From Syngnathus acus (taxonomy: Eukaryota > Chordata > Actinopteri > Syngnathiformes > Syngnathidae), in assembly GCF_901709675.1 (NCBI RefSeq), contig NC_051094.1, positions 11,154,501 through 11,218,500 on the forward strand: a stretch of DNA of 64,000 bases, read 5' to 3'. Below, piece by piece: positions 40,401 through 51,985 of this stretch. The translations under genes were made by a program, and so were the position numbers. Under the pieces are notes generated by a model that was not told the DNA's origin, did not search any database, and worked only from the letters and a program-made list of their open reading frames with translations. Every line of letters starts with the position of its first letter. Positions within the stretch are counted from its first letter, which is position 1.

Positions 40401-43400
40401 GGAAAACTTCCTGCAGCCTGTTTGTCGATGGAGGCCAAGTGTGCTTCCATTTCTAATAGCTTTGTTTTCCTCTGGCAGTGACCGAAGACCTAAGTGACTC
40501 CTGAATGGCTGAACAAGTAGAACGTGTCCTTGACTATCCTCAGAAGCCAGCTGCAGGAATTAAAAACAGATGCCATCCCGTTTCAATACGCTATGCAAAC
40601 GCATGGGCACACACATTCCTTCTGACAGAGAGTGAAAATGTAAAACGTAATCAAATTTGCAGCTGAAAGTTCCACTTTGAGTAAGACTTTCAACAACATT
40701 CTGGAGTGTGATTGTGAGATCTATTATGCATTCATCCAGAAGAGCATTTGAGAGGTCAGAGGTCACAAACCCCTACCATTTTTGTTCTACTAAATCACAC
40801 AGTTGACACGGTTGAAATAATCTTCTTTCAAACATTAAACGCAACCAAGCATTCCTCCATAGAGCTTGCTTTGTGCCTCAGGGAAGTCAAACTAGAAGAG
40901 AAAAACAGCTTTCCTTCCTCAAATCTTGATGGGTGTCAAACAGGATTTAGATTCAGAAGGAACTCGAGGGTTTCACAACAACAATTTTAACATATTCACA
41001 TTGAGAGACCCTTTGGGCTAATTCAATCTATTAAATCACATTCTTCAGAATGTTTGGATGGAAATTTTAATGAGATTTTTACTCTGCATTAGAGAAACTC
41101 TAATTAGCAAAGTACCGAAGACAACATATTATCAGACTCCTGTGAATGTAAGTAAGCAGCAAAATAATATCTAACAAAACGTTTTTATGCGACTTCAAAA
41201 ACAATTCGTTTTAGTCTTAACTCACACAAAAAAACGCATCGAAATGCTTAATTATATTGATCGTGACAAGAACCACCCCTTTCTTTTCATGTAACGGACT
41301 ACTATTTTACCGGATAACTTGATTCTGGTTTAAGTTAGCAAAACAGACCACAGGTGTCAAAATTCAGTGATTGTTGGACAACGGATTATCGAATTTATCA
41401 GCAATTAAAAATAGAGTAATCATTTATATCCATTGTTTACTCAAAATCCATCAATTAATGTTCCATTGAGATCACTGTCAATTTCTTGAAAACGACAATT
41501 TTTAGTTGATTATAAACAATATAAAAAAAAATCCAGTCTCCAGATACGGAAGGCCCCCGTGACTTGCCTCCTAAATGACTAAATGTACCCCTGAGCATAT
41601 GTGAGGGAAACGACTATGAAGGAAATTAGTCATGCCTTAGATGCAACCACAAGCAGTCTCACAAATCTTTCAATAAAGAGCATGAGATTTATCTGTGTTG
41701 TAATGGAAGCTGTTCCTTCGGCTACAAGGCGGTGAGTGTCATAGATAGTATACGGCATGTGAACGTTAACACTTGTTTTTTCTCGGAGCAAGCTCCCAGC
41801 AGCCAACTTTGCAGTGTTCCCCTCCACAGTCTGTCTTGGCTATGCACCAGCACTGTCTTTCTGAGCCATTCCTCACATTTTCCACTCACTGGATTCCATC
41901 CTGGTCCATATCATCTAGTTAAGGCTTTTTCCTTCACTGACAGGGTGAGTGGGAAGGCATCGGAGAAATACCACGATCACAAGTTTTATGACATCATCTT
42001 TAAACTTTCTCTGAGGCACAACTCCAGTGCGTTGTGGCCATTGACGTCATGCATCCCTCAATCCACTGCGCCAAATGTAAACAATGTCATTTTGGCAGGA
42101 CCAAAAACTTGATGCTAATTTCACCCCATCGCCCTCCCAACTGGTGAGTGATGGGACTTGTCTGCCTCAGCGAATCCACCAAGCAGCCTTTTGTGAGCAG
42201 GTGGATGAATGCTTGTGCTTGCTTTGTTCGCTTCTTGTTGGTGTCATTGAGCGTTTAAGTGAAGTCTTATAGTGTCTTTTTTTGACAAAATAGTCAAAGT
42301 GAGGTTATTTTGCTAATCTCAATTTTAAACAATGACAATAAAGGCATTCTATTCTATAAAATACACACATGACCAAATACCCTCAACCTTTCCATAATCT
42401 TTTTTCAACCACCGTTCAAGCAAATGAATGAAATTTTAATTTATTTGAATGTATTTTTAATTGCTACTACTAGCCCTAAATGACAAATGGGTGTCTGCCG
42501 GCTCCATCGCGCCAGATGAGCTCAGGCAAGCCAGTCAAGGTCGCCCATGTTGTCGCCTGGGTGCATTCTACTGAGTTGCTCTTTTTCCAGCATGCACCAG
42601 GAGGATTATGAGTGTTACCGTAAACAAAAGCCTTGTAATGGTCAGATTGACTGATTTAATCCCTCAATGACACACAGTCACTGATAAGCGCTAATTTTAT
42701 CACTGCTCTCCATTGTAAATCAATTTTACTATCCTGCCAGCAATGCGGCGTAAACAAGTCATGTGACATCTGGATTTGTATTTAAAGTAGCAATAGAAGC
42801 GAAATGTTATCTGCTATTGGCAAATTTATTTTTCACTTAATCAGTTTTGCCTGCATCTATCCCATCACATACAGAAAACTGTGCAGCAAGGTGAGAGGGA
42901 GAAAAACAGCACTTTCCAAAAAACACCTCAAACATATTAATCCAAGATGGAAGAAGATGAAGAAACAGAATGATGCTTAAAAACACATTACACGCATACT
43001 GCGAGAAAACATCAGGCCCAAACAAATCAGAAAATCATGGTTGGGAGGGGGCAGTTTTATTCAATGCATGCACCACTGACTGTTAAGGTCTCTGCTCAAA
43101 AGCTGCCATCATCGTACCTGCGCAAAGTGTTCTGCGAGAGCCCTTAGCTGCTCATTAACAACCAACCTGAGATGAGAGACTATAATAATGAGGATGACAG
43201 TCGGCATTAAGCTGCTTTAACAGCATTGTAGGTTTCAATATCACAGCTCTCCTCCTCTTCTCTTACAGTCACACATTAAAGCACATTTTCTATGCTGATA
43301 TGACACATTCATTAGCAACCCTATACAATGTACTGCTGTGTGAGCTGCCACTTGGATTCCCAAAAGCATCATTTGGTCTTTATTGGCAAACATGATGGAT

Positions 43401-46400
43401 GTACCAAGCCAAAGCCTTAGTTATGGTTTACAGAAAGAGTAAGAAAGAGAGGAAGATGGTAAGAAAATACACAAAACCAAAAGAGCTGGAAGGAAAAAAA
43501 AGGATGAGAGGGAGGAGTTGGAGGGGGAAAGAATACTGGAGGAGGTATGAATGGTGGAGGATTTGTGCCAGCGAAGAATAAAAAAAAAGAAATTTAAAAA
43601 GGGGGGGATGTTTTTCTTTGGCTTAAGCCTGTAAAGTGAACACTGCAATAGAAAGGAGTCTCACGAATAAGTTCTGCTGCCAGAAAATCGGGAGAAAAGA
43701 GGCTCAACTACTTGGTAAACTGAAGACATCCTCAGTTCTTTCAACTCTGAGACACCCCCATGTTCTCTGGGACAGGTCTGCTTTTTGTCCCCTGGTTACT
43801 ACTAAAAGAGAGAGCTAGCAATCTGTTTTTATGCACCAAATATCTGGGACAAAATCCCAGAAGATGACAGACTTGCTGAGACTCTGCCTTCTTTTAAATC
43901 AAGACTTGAAAACTCGCCTTCCATTACAGTTTTTCCTCTGTTGGTTTGGGTAACCCAATCTCGTTTATACGACCAGATGTTTGCGTAAAAAAAAAAAAAA
44001 GAGGTCACCCAAGGGGTCTTTTTTTTTTTTAGAATTACAAACTAGAGCGGTTAAGCGTGTGTTCACGTGCCGTTCTGAAACTTGGATACTGCCAAAATTT
44101 GAATTTTTGCATTATTGAGTGCATGTAGAAAAAGTCTATATGAACAATTTTCGGAGAGAGATGAGCTGTATTGTTGGGTAGAACTATAAGATTGATTGTC
44201 CAAATATATTTATTTTTAAGAATGCCATTTCTGTTTTACAAAGTGAGCCAAACCAAAGAAGAAAAACTTAAAATCAAATTTAAACCTGCAAACCTGTCAT
44301 GTATCTTTTTTTTAACTTAAATGTTTCATATCGCCTTCAATCCTTTTTGTTTGGTTTGGTATGTCGGTTTCAATCAACGTTATTTTTTTCTATTTTAATG
44401 TTCCGTTCAGTTTTGCATTTATATTTGTCTCGATACTTTCTGTAAAGGATGTTGGATTGACTTGCTTCAGCAAACTGCAATAAAAATCTGCCTTGGCTCA
44501 CCCAAACCAAAGGAGCAGACAAGTTACATGCAATGTATTTACAAGTACCGCTGTAAAACAACAACGAGACAAATATTTTGCAGTTGGTCCACGCGCCAGT
44601 AGAGCAGCCAAGCATCAAACCCTGCAATAATCATCAGAATCTCAGAATTTCGTAACTGACCTCGCCACTTGCTGACTCACTGTGTGTGGGAATGACAACA
44701 AGGCTCATGCACATGTGCTGGTGTACCTGTGTGTATATGGATGAATGCTGCAAAAGAGAGAGAGAGAGGGAAAAAAAAAAGAGGTGCAAGTTGCAGTAAG
44801 CACGACATGTGCTTTGCTTTGACATAATATAAAGCGAAGTCTGTGAAAATCTTCCTATGCACAGGACACATGAGCGAGATATTGGCATACTGACTGATTT
44901 CTACACACTCAACCATATGTAAAACAGACATTTGAAATTGTTTTTTTTAATCTCTTTGCCTTTCCACAGTGCCTTAATGAGGCTTCCATATTCTCAAACC
45001 ATATTCGTGTCACACACCAGTCAATTGATTCCAGAGTTCTGTAATTCTTTAATCAGTCCAGTTTGAAAGCAGCACTGCCAGATAGAGAAACAAGAGTAAA
45101 CAAGAATTTTGAATATTTATACAGCGAGGGGTGGGGGACGATAAATCAAGGACTGTGTTAGGAAACTCAAAATAACATTTTTAGTAATATGGGTGTTTCT
45201 GCAATAATAAATTCCCAATTTTTTTCCCAATGTGAACATCATTACGACTCCCCATTATGACTAATCTTCAAATTTCATCTATTCAATACCCCCAACACAC
45301 ACACTCACTCCTGCACATACACTTCAGCCAATTTCGCTGCAGTTGTTGCCCGCATGTGACAACACCATATTTCAAGTCAGGGCTCACACACAGGAACGAC
45401 ATTGCATACCAGTGTCGTATCCTGCCTAATCAGCACAAAGTTGACTTATAGACCTATTGTGTCAGAGGAGCTGTTGAGAAACAGCTCATGCAGTTGTGGT
45501 CATGAAATGACCTTGCAAACATGTTATATGATTGAAAGAATAAATAATTACAGTCAAAGAAGATGTTCTGAAACAGTTAATTACCCATGCAACTTGTGTA
45601 AACGCTGCACATTCTGTTTTATGAAACCAGATTATAGTCTGGGAGGTACACAAAAATATCCAAAACAAACCCCTAACCAAAACAAATACTTTCAACCTAT
45701 AGAACTCAAGCCCTTAGATATGACTACTGGTAGGTACTTGCACTCTCAGAAAAAAAGGGTACTAATAATTCACAGTTTACATTAATTATGAGTGGAAGGT
45801 GTTAAATCTTTGTGATCAATCATGCAACTTGATGGCCTTCCCTACAATGCTATTCACCCAAGCGCTCTCCCAGCGAAGCTGCTTTTGCATGGGGGAAGTT
45901 ATGTGTGAAAGAAGTATGTGATTTACAGTAAAGCATGTTGATCGCACAATGCCATGGTCACTCAAACTGATAATGTCGCTGTTGGCTGGAATATCATTGG
46001 CCAATAGCATTCCATTGCTTTGTGTGCCAACAATGTGGCACAGTGCACACAAATTGTCATGTGCAAGTGTGAAATGCCCACTGCAAGAGCTCACACTAGG
46101 ACGACGACACTTTCTCAAAAGCACCTTGGGCTTTCATTTTGGATTCAACAATTTATCATGCTGTCGCTGCACAGTCATGGCTCAAAAGTGCACCAGTGAG
46201 ATCAAACCCAAATGTGATGTGCTTTTGGTTCTTACGTCAGTTTGGCTTTGGTTTCAGTTAAATGAAGCTTTTTGCAGAACGTCAGACTAAACTCATAGGT
46301 CATTTATCTGAATTGAGCTTTTGGTCTTAGAAAACCAGAGAATGTGAAACTGAAGTTCATAGCAGACGTGAAAAGATGCAGAATTGAGTTACCAAATGCC

Positions 46401-49400
46401 AAACAAACGTGGAAAGAAAGGTTTCCAAGAGACTCTATTGAACTACTGGACATTCCAACACTTGGAACACTAAGATGTTAAAATGAGACCATTTTAAAAA
46501 GCTGCGAGTGAGTGGTCGCTGAACAGGAGACAAACGTGCACAGCTTGACAGCGGCATTATGCCTCCCTCCTGCTGGACTGTCGCTTTCCATAAGGAAAAC
46601 GCTCCACCTCTCACTCTGTTCCTCTTCTCTTCTCACCTTGTCCGTGGCGTGTTCTGTTGACATCCAAGTGGAATCCAGCCAGCTGCTTTGGGCTACAGTG
46701 ACTTTGGCATTTCCTTGGCTCGGCATCACGTAAATTCTGTTCAAGGCCTGGTCTTCAATGCAGTGCACGGCAACTTGCACACTGGATAACGTTAACCACA
46801 ACAGTGGACATATTCACAGCTAAATACGACAGCAGACAACCTAACTAAAAATCTACAACCGAGATTAATTGGTCTAATTACAGGCAAGAGACCCAACCAC
46901 ATTGTCATTTACTGTTTATGCAGTACAATATTTTGTTTTTTTTAATCACTAACATGATTCATGAAAAGCTTTAGTTGACATTGAGCCAGCTAAAGCATCA
47001 ACTACATAATCCATATTCATAGATAAGTGTTCAAAGCCGGAGCAATGTATGCAGATGCCTCTTCCTTATCTCATAGGTACTATAACTCCTTTTCTGCGCA
47101 ACTGGGAAATCCTCTCTCTTCCTATTGTTCATAGAATGTGCCATCTGCAAAGAGATACCTGACGTGGGAGCTCAAGCTGCACTTTTTTTTCCCCCACACA
47201 TTATTTATAAATACGAGTGAGGGTGAGTGAGGAGTGCAGATGCTCGTGTGCGTCCGAGCCACAGTACATCAAGTGCCTTCCTCAAGGCTGTATTTGTATT
47301 TACTCTTCTTCAATCAGTACTTCTGCAAAAAATTTGGAATAGAGAACCAAAAACGAATTTCTCTCTGCAAAGCCTTTTTTTAACAAAAAGGGGAAGAAAA
47401 AAAGTGTTGGACAATGAACAAAACATTAAATCCTATTCCATCATCTTGAGGGAATCTTTCACACACGCACACAAAAAAGGACACCAAGTCATTATACAGT
47501 CCTGTTGAAAAAAAAAAGTCAAGTAGACACACTGGGGATATAGCTACAACTTTCATTTAGCCTCAATTTTAATGGCACATAGAAAGAAAAAGACATTGAC
47601 CTCATAACATTGTCAAGTTCAACTTTCATCTTGGCAGGAGCTATATGTTTGTGATCTAATATATTTTGTGCAGGCTATTTTTATGACAGGTCCAGTTGCC
47701 CGTGTGCGGTGTCAGAACGTCCTTCTGGGGAAACTTTTCATCGCCCTAACCCTTCTGCCAACACATAATTGCATCTGAGAGAGCCTTAAAACGCCAGCAC
47801 CTTTTTTTTTCCCCCCCAACTCCACCTTGACAATTTAGCAGTCATTCCTGAGTGCACACTTGCTTGTCTGTGTCACTTCTGCATCACGGCAAAAACAAAG
47901 TCAGGAAACAAACGCAGCACAGTAACTGAACGTGAAATAGAGACCGCAAGAGTGGCTACATGATGGATATGGCAGATAAGCTTGTGTGTTTTGCAGGTGG
48001 GAGTGGGTATAGAGAAAGGGGATCAGTCTACTCCAGTGTTTAGAGGTTCAAGCAGCCCCCTAGGGAACAGAACAGATCAATTTTGCTTGGCTGTGAGCCA
48101 AATAAACTGCCTTCTGCCAGATATCCATCCACGCTATGCATAAAATTACACATCAACTGTACTGTAACGTGAAGCACTAGCGCGGGGGGGGGGATTCCTC
48201 CGAACACGTCTTGGTCATGAGAAGCTTGATAATTATTAAAATAATGGATATATATTTTTGATAATTGAATAATCATTTAAAAAATGTCACAATGGTCAGT
48301 ATTTCAGCGTAACAACAGTAAATGTGATGCAATTTCTGTTAGTCTCCATGAAAGCAGACTAATTATCTTATTCAAAAATAAAACATTTGCTTTTCCTTTG
48401 CGAAAACCGCGAACAACAGTTCTGACACATTATGAATAATTTTGTTGGTGCATTTTTTGTCAGTTTGAAATGTTTTTTCAGACAGGATTGAAATATAGAT
48501 TGTTTTAATTTTTCTAAATCCAATTCAGACTGAATAAAATTGACTGAAGAAAATCATTTGTTGCAGCCTTAATATTATTTCAGACGATTCTCAGAGGAAA
48601 AACTACACCGAACCACAACATTTGTGACGCACGCTTTGCTGGCGGATGTTGTCACATTACCATAGCCACCACCACATAACTTTGAGAAACTGTTTTCTAA
48701 AACCCTCAGGAGTTCATTTAAAAACCACTGGTGAGTCGGGGGGGAGACTCTACAGAAGAACCCACCTAAAGAGACAACCTTGACGTTCCTCTCTCTCCCA
48801 CTACAAAACAGTTTCTCCATTGGGATACTCAACATGCCTACGAAAGCAAGTGGCGGCAGCTTTGACCTCCCGAGCCGCAAGAGTAGCAAACATTCAATCC
48901 AGTACATTTTCCAACCAACATGCTTTACACTCTGGAGCTGGAATCAATTGCTGCGGTCGTTCTGTGGCTCATCCATTTGTAAGACATGGGTGGCGTGTAC
49001 ACAATGAGAACAAAGAGGAGATGGGATCAGGTGAGCAGGCTGCTGACCGTCAGGCCCCCGTGTGACAGGTTTATACCAGCCGTGGGGGAAGGTAACACAC
49101 ACAACATCACAACAAGGAGCGATAAACGTCAGGCCTCGGTGCCTTGCACATCTCTGACAAATGGCGGCTGGGCACATCTTGCAGGCAACACAGACATGTC
49201 TAGTACTTTAGCGCCTACGCTAGTCATTAACCTTGTCTACACAGACCACCTGACAGTCATGAATGCTCCCTATTTCAAATAAAAGCAGGGATGTGTTTAA
49301 CATGAGACATAAATACAAAATGTTTCAAAGGTGTCAGAAAAGAATTGTACCTTGCTATTATAAACACTCGACAGTTTAGAGATACTCTTTTCGTATTAGC

Positions 49401-51985
49401 AATCATTCAATGTCATGGAGTGGAATTTATAGTCGGCGCAAAAACCCATCAGAGGAAAAACACACACTCGCACACGCAAGCACAAAGGATGTTGACAACT
49501 ATCAATACAGCTGATGGTGTTACACTGTAACAGTTACAGTGATTTTGGAGTCCTGTTTTGTGCCAGAATAATGCATGTAGCCTCAAAGGACACTTTGAAG
49601 CGCCTTTAGTACCGTATTTTCGGGACTATAAGGCGCACCGGACTATAAGGTGCACCAGTAATGCATCATTTCAGATTTTTAATCCAAATCAAATCATTCT
49701 CCACTTTATCTTTTTCATTTCAACTTCAGACGCAACAAATTACTTCATAATCACAAAATAATGATCCATAGTCTTATTGATTCTTGATTCATAGTCTTCA
49801 GCGGGCCACTTATGATTGATTTTATGACACAGTGCTTCAGGTTAGTTTAAATTTAGGAATTTGGTCCATATATAAGGCGCACCGGACTACAAGGCGCACT
49901 GCCGGCTTTTGAGAAAATGTTAGGTTTTTAGGTGCGCCTTATAGTCCGGAAAATACAGTACCTAATACAATCCACTACAGGAGTGTCAACATATTTGTCA
50001 AAACATAAAAGTGATCTTTGATTGACAACTTCTCAGACAGGTAGTAAAATGTTTGCAGAATTCTTCTGTGAGAATGATCTTTCTGAAGACAAGGGCTTGT
50101 TTGCAGTTGTATCTAACGTGGCTGGTGAGCATACACAAATTGAAGCACAATTACATAATACAGATCAATGCACATGAGGTCACCTTGGATGCGACTTTGT
50201 ATCGCTCTGTTATGTAATATCTTTATATTATCGCTGAAAGTTTTCCTGTCCCACCCCCCCAAGTTGATAGGACCGTTTCCTGCAGCGACACTTACAGTAT
50301 ACCCCACAAAGTGATTTACGATATGAACATGGTGGGAATATCTTCCGAATGTACGACAGTATCTTGGGCCAACAGCAAAATCAACTCGGGCGCGCGGCGA
50401 CTGGCTGGTGAGAACGAACCGCACCTTCAGCAGAGTAGAGCAAAAACCAAAGCCAAACAAAAACATCTGGCCACATTTAAAAAGGGCATCTCTCATCTGT
50501 GAAAATTACACAGAACAAAACAAAGATTGGTCCGACTGGATTTTGCTTTGAAGTGGCATGTGGTATACTTTTATCATGGGTTATATGTCAAAGCTGAAAC
50601 TTTGTTGATGTCAGAGCAATGGCTCACTCTTAAATAGCATGCTCTGCTGCCTTCCAAATGGCGCCGCATACCACACATTAAAAGGGACGCGATAAAACGA
50701 CTCAGCAAGTGTGCTGTATATTTCAAATGGGATTCTTACATCTACTTTAAACTCATCACATGGATCTGACATCCAGAAAAGAGACCTTTGCTCCGAGCCA
50801 CAGGCCCCGTTTAGTTGATGAATGAGTCTCACCAGCGACAAGGTCACCTTCATGCCGGTGACACTTATGAATGAATAAATGATTGCAGCACCCTTTCATC
50901 TGGGCATCTCACAACGTTTGGACGCTCCTAACGCAGAAGTCTCGAAGCAGCCCGAGATACTGACGACTTTGGTTCGTTCCCTTGAACGTTACATAAGACT
51001 TGTGCGGCGAACACATCAAGGCTTGGTTTTAATCAGTCCCATAGAGAGATGATGTGACATTATTTGCAAAGGAAGCACGATTTCCCTAATTATAGCGCTA
51101 CATCATATTTTAACAATTGTGTATGGGCCACACTATCCTCGAGTGGGATAATGGTAAACACATCAAATATATAAAGTGAGTAACTGAATTGTATCTATTC
51201 AGCAGTATTTTAACTTAATCTCTGCATTTTGGTTACATGTACGTACTTTACCTATATCCTTATACTTTCTGTTATAACATATTTGTATTCTTATTTTCTG
51301 TAATATTTGTATACTTACATACTCTGTCAACAATTGTTGCCCGATCTGTGATATCAAAACCCAAAGTGGGTTCAGACCCTTGACTACACCCCACTTCTGA
51401 TTTTAAAGTTTGTAGGCGTGTCTCTAAATGACCTTGAGATTGTCCATCAATTTGACTTTTTTCGATGCTTACCTTCTCCTGTTTGAGACATGCCACCATA
51501 TGGAGCCTCGAATCGGTTTCTCTGATTTTGATAGGAATACGTTTGACTGTTGACTAAAATGAACATATCGTCTTTTCAGGCATGTATTTGCAGACAAATA
51601 CCATTGATCAAAATACCTCAAAAGTCCACTCAATTTGTTTCCAGAGCAGTATGTATTTTTAGATGCTATACAGAAGCAACAACTGGATGTTCTCCACAAC
51701 CTTTGTGAAACTGACGAGTCTCTTACCTGTGTCCTGTCGAAACTGATGCATCGACTGCAAATCGATGATGTAAGGAGATAGCTGGCCATCTACCTGTCCT
51801 AAAACTACAGTTCCTCGGGCATCGCCCTTCAGGATGTTCTCAATATGGTGGCACACCGCTGCACTGTAGGGCCTCCAGCGCCCATGTTCATTCATCCACT
51901 CCCAGACCACCACTCTGGCCAGATTCTGGGGAGGGTATCCCAGTACATTTGCGGGAAGCAGCAAGCCTGGCCCAGGGCGAGCCAT
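31420..51985 (-). CDS. dtx1: Deltex-1 E3 ubiquitin ligase (DTX1), complete, 9 coding exons
   Basis: Minus-strand coding exons are 51985-51727, 39709-38995, 35179-35118, 34997-34836, 33772-33711, 33608-33450, 32812-32651, 31963-31874 and 31644-31420. Phases agree and give 631 residues (human about 620). Two WWE domains are present: the first in exon 1 ([19 protein letters not shown]), the second at the start of exon 2 ([17 protein letters not shown]). They bind the Notch intracellular ankyrin repeats. A Ser/Thr/Asn linker follows, then conserved [20 protein letters not shown]. The RING has C422, C425, C455, H457, H460, C463, C479 and C482, followed by the Deltex C-terminal domain to the stop ([20 protein letters not shown]). 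The E3 modulates Notch signalling. Intron 1 is 12 kb. The exon 7 donor (GTCGGA) is weak. rasal1 is the convergent neighbour, as on human 12q24. Confidence 0.97.
32935..33030 (-). repeat. SINE body fragment in dtx1 intron
   Basis: Sequence such as CTGGTCGCCGGCCAATCGCA and GGACAATTTGGAGCGGTCAA is collinear with the body of the SINE at 62361-62718, in the same orientation. Head and tail are missing. Confidence 0.65.
35346..35371. repeat. AAAC/AAAT microsatellite
   Basis: Repeated AAAC units ending in AAAT, within dtx1 intron 2. Confidence 0.85.
37680..37737 (-). repeat. SINE 3'-tail fragment
   Basis: AATCCATCCATTATCTGAAC followed by CACTTATCCTCACGAG matches the 3' tail of the SINE at 62361, same orientation, truncated after about 58 bp. 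This is the usual product of 5'-truncated retrotransposition. Confidence 0.65.
38108..38495. mobile_element. AATCGATTAATCG-type interspersed repeat (possible hAT-like nonautonomous element)
   Basis: The left end has overlapping AATCGATTAATCGACAA and TAATCGATTATCAAATTAAT motifs, a pattern I recall from a common vertebrate interspersed repeat. The right part has AATAATTGATAGAATAATTG. Boundaries and class are uncertain. Confidence 0.4.
43436..43612. repeat. Purine-rich (A/G) low-complexity tract
   Basis: The plus strand is dominated by A and G (AAGAGTAAGAAAGAGAGGAA, GGATGAGAGGGAGGAG, then A- and G-runs) with few pyrimidines. It yields only chance Lys/Arg/Glu-rich ORFs. Confidence 0.8.
43818..43922 (+). 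mobile_element. LINE relic: C-terminal end of reverse-transcriptase ORF
   Basis: The frame at 43818 reads [20 protein letters not shown] then PSFKSRLE, the familiar C-terminus of non-LTR retrotransposon ORF2 in fish (FYAPKLWN-LP ... FKSRLK pattern of L2/Rex-like elements). Upstream sequence is decayed or out of frame, so this is a dead fragment in a dtx1 intron. Confidence 0.6.
48175..48572. mobile_element. Possible hAT-like repeat fragment
   Basis: The right end reads ATCATTTGTTGCAGCC, which in reverse complement (GGCTGCAACAAATGAT) resembles the terminus of a widespread vertebrate nonautonomous element. The remainder is AT-rich and diverged. Confidence 0.3.
49609..49961. mobile_element. Miniature inverted-repeat element with 31-bp terminal inverted repeats
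   Basis: Bases 49609-49639 and the reverse complement of 49931-49961 differ at only two of 31 positions; both contain GGACTATAAGGCGCACC or one change of it. The core GGACTAYAAGGYGCACY recurs inside at about 49640-49656 and 49868-49892. Length is about 353 bp with no coding capacity, so it is a nonautonomous DNA element. The superfamily is not assigned, and a target duplication is unclear. Confidence 0.75.

Larger units (their letters stand above)
39710..51726 (-). other. dtx1: dtx1 intron 1 (12 kb)
   Basis: The large first coding intron. It contains a purine-rich tract (43436-43612), a LINE relic (43818-43922), a possible hAT-like fragment near 48175-48570 and an inverted-repeat element (49609-49961). 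No ORF in it resembles a known protein. Developmental enhancers are plausible in such an intron but cannot be seen without cross-species alignment. Confidence 0.7.

Noticed and set aside
44683-44690. TGTGGGAA (RBPJ/Su(H)-like) motifs in dtx1 intron 1 and elsewhere, for example near 4592 and 28304
   Set aside because: An 8-mer of this degeneracy is expected several times by chance in 64 kb, and the sites are not clustered or paired.
45402-45785. 127-codon ORF in dtx1 intron 1
   Set aside because: Composition and lack of any recognisable motif suggest chance. It lies inside an intron on the opposite strand.
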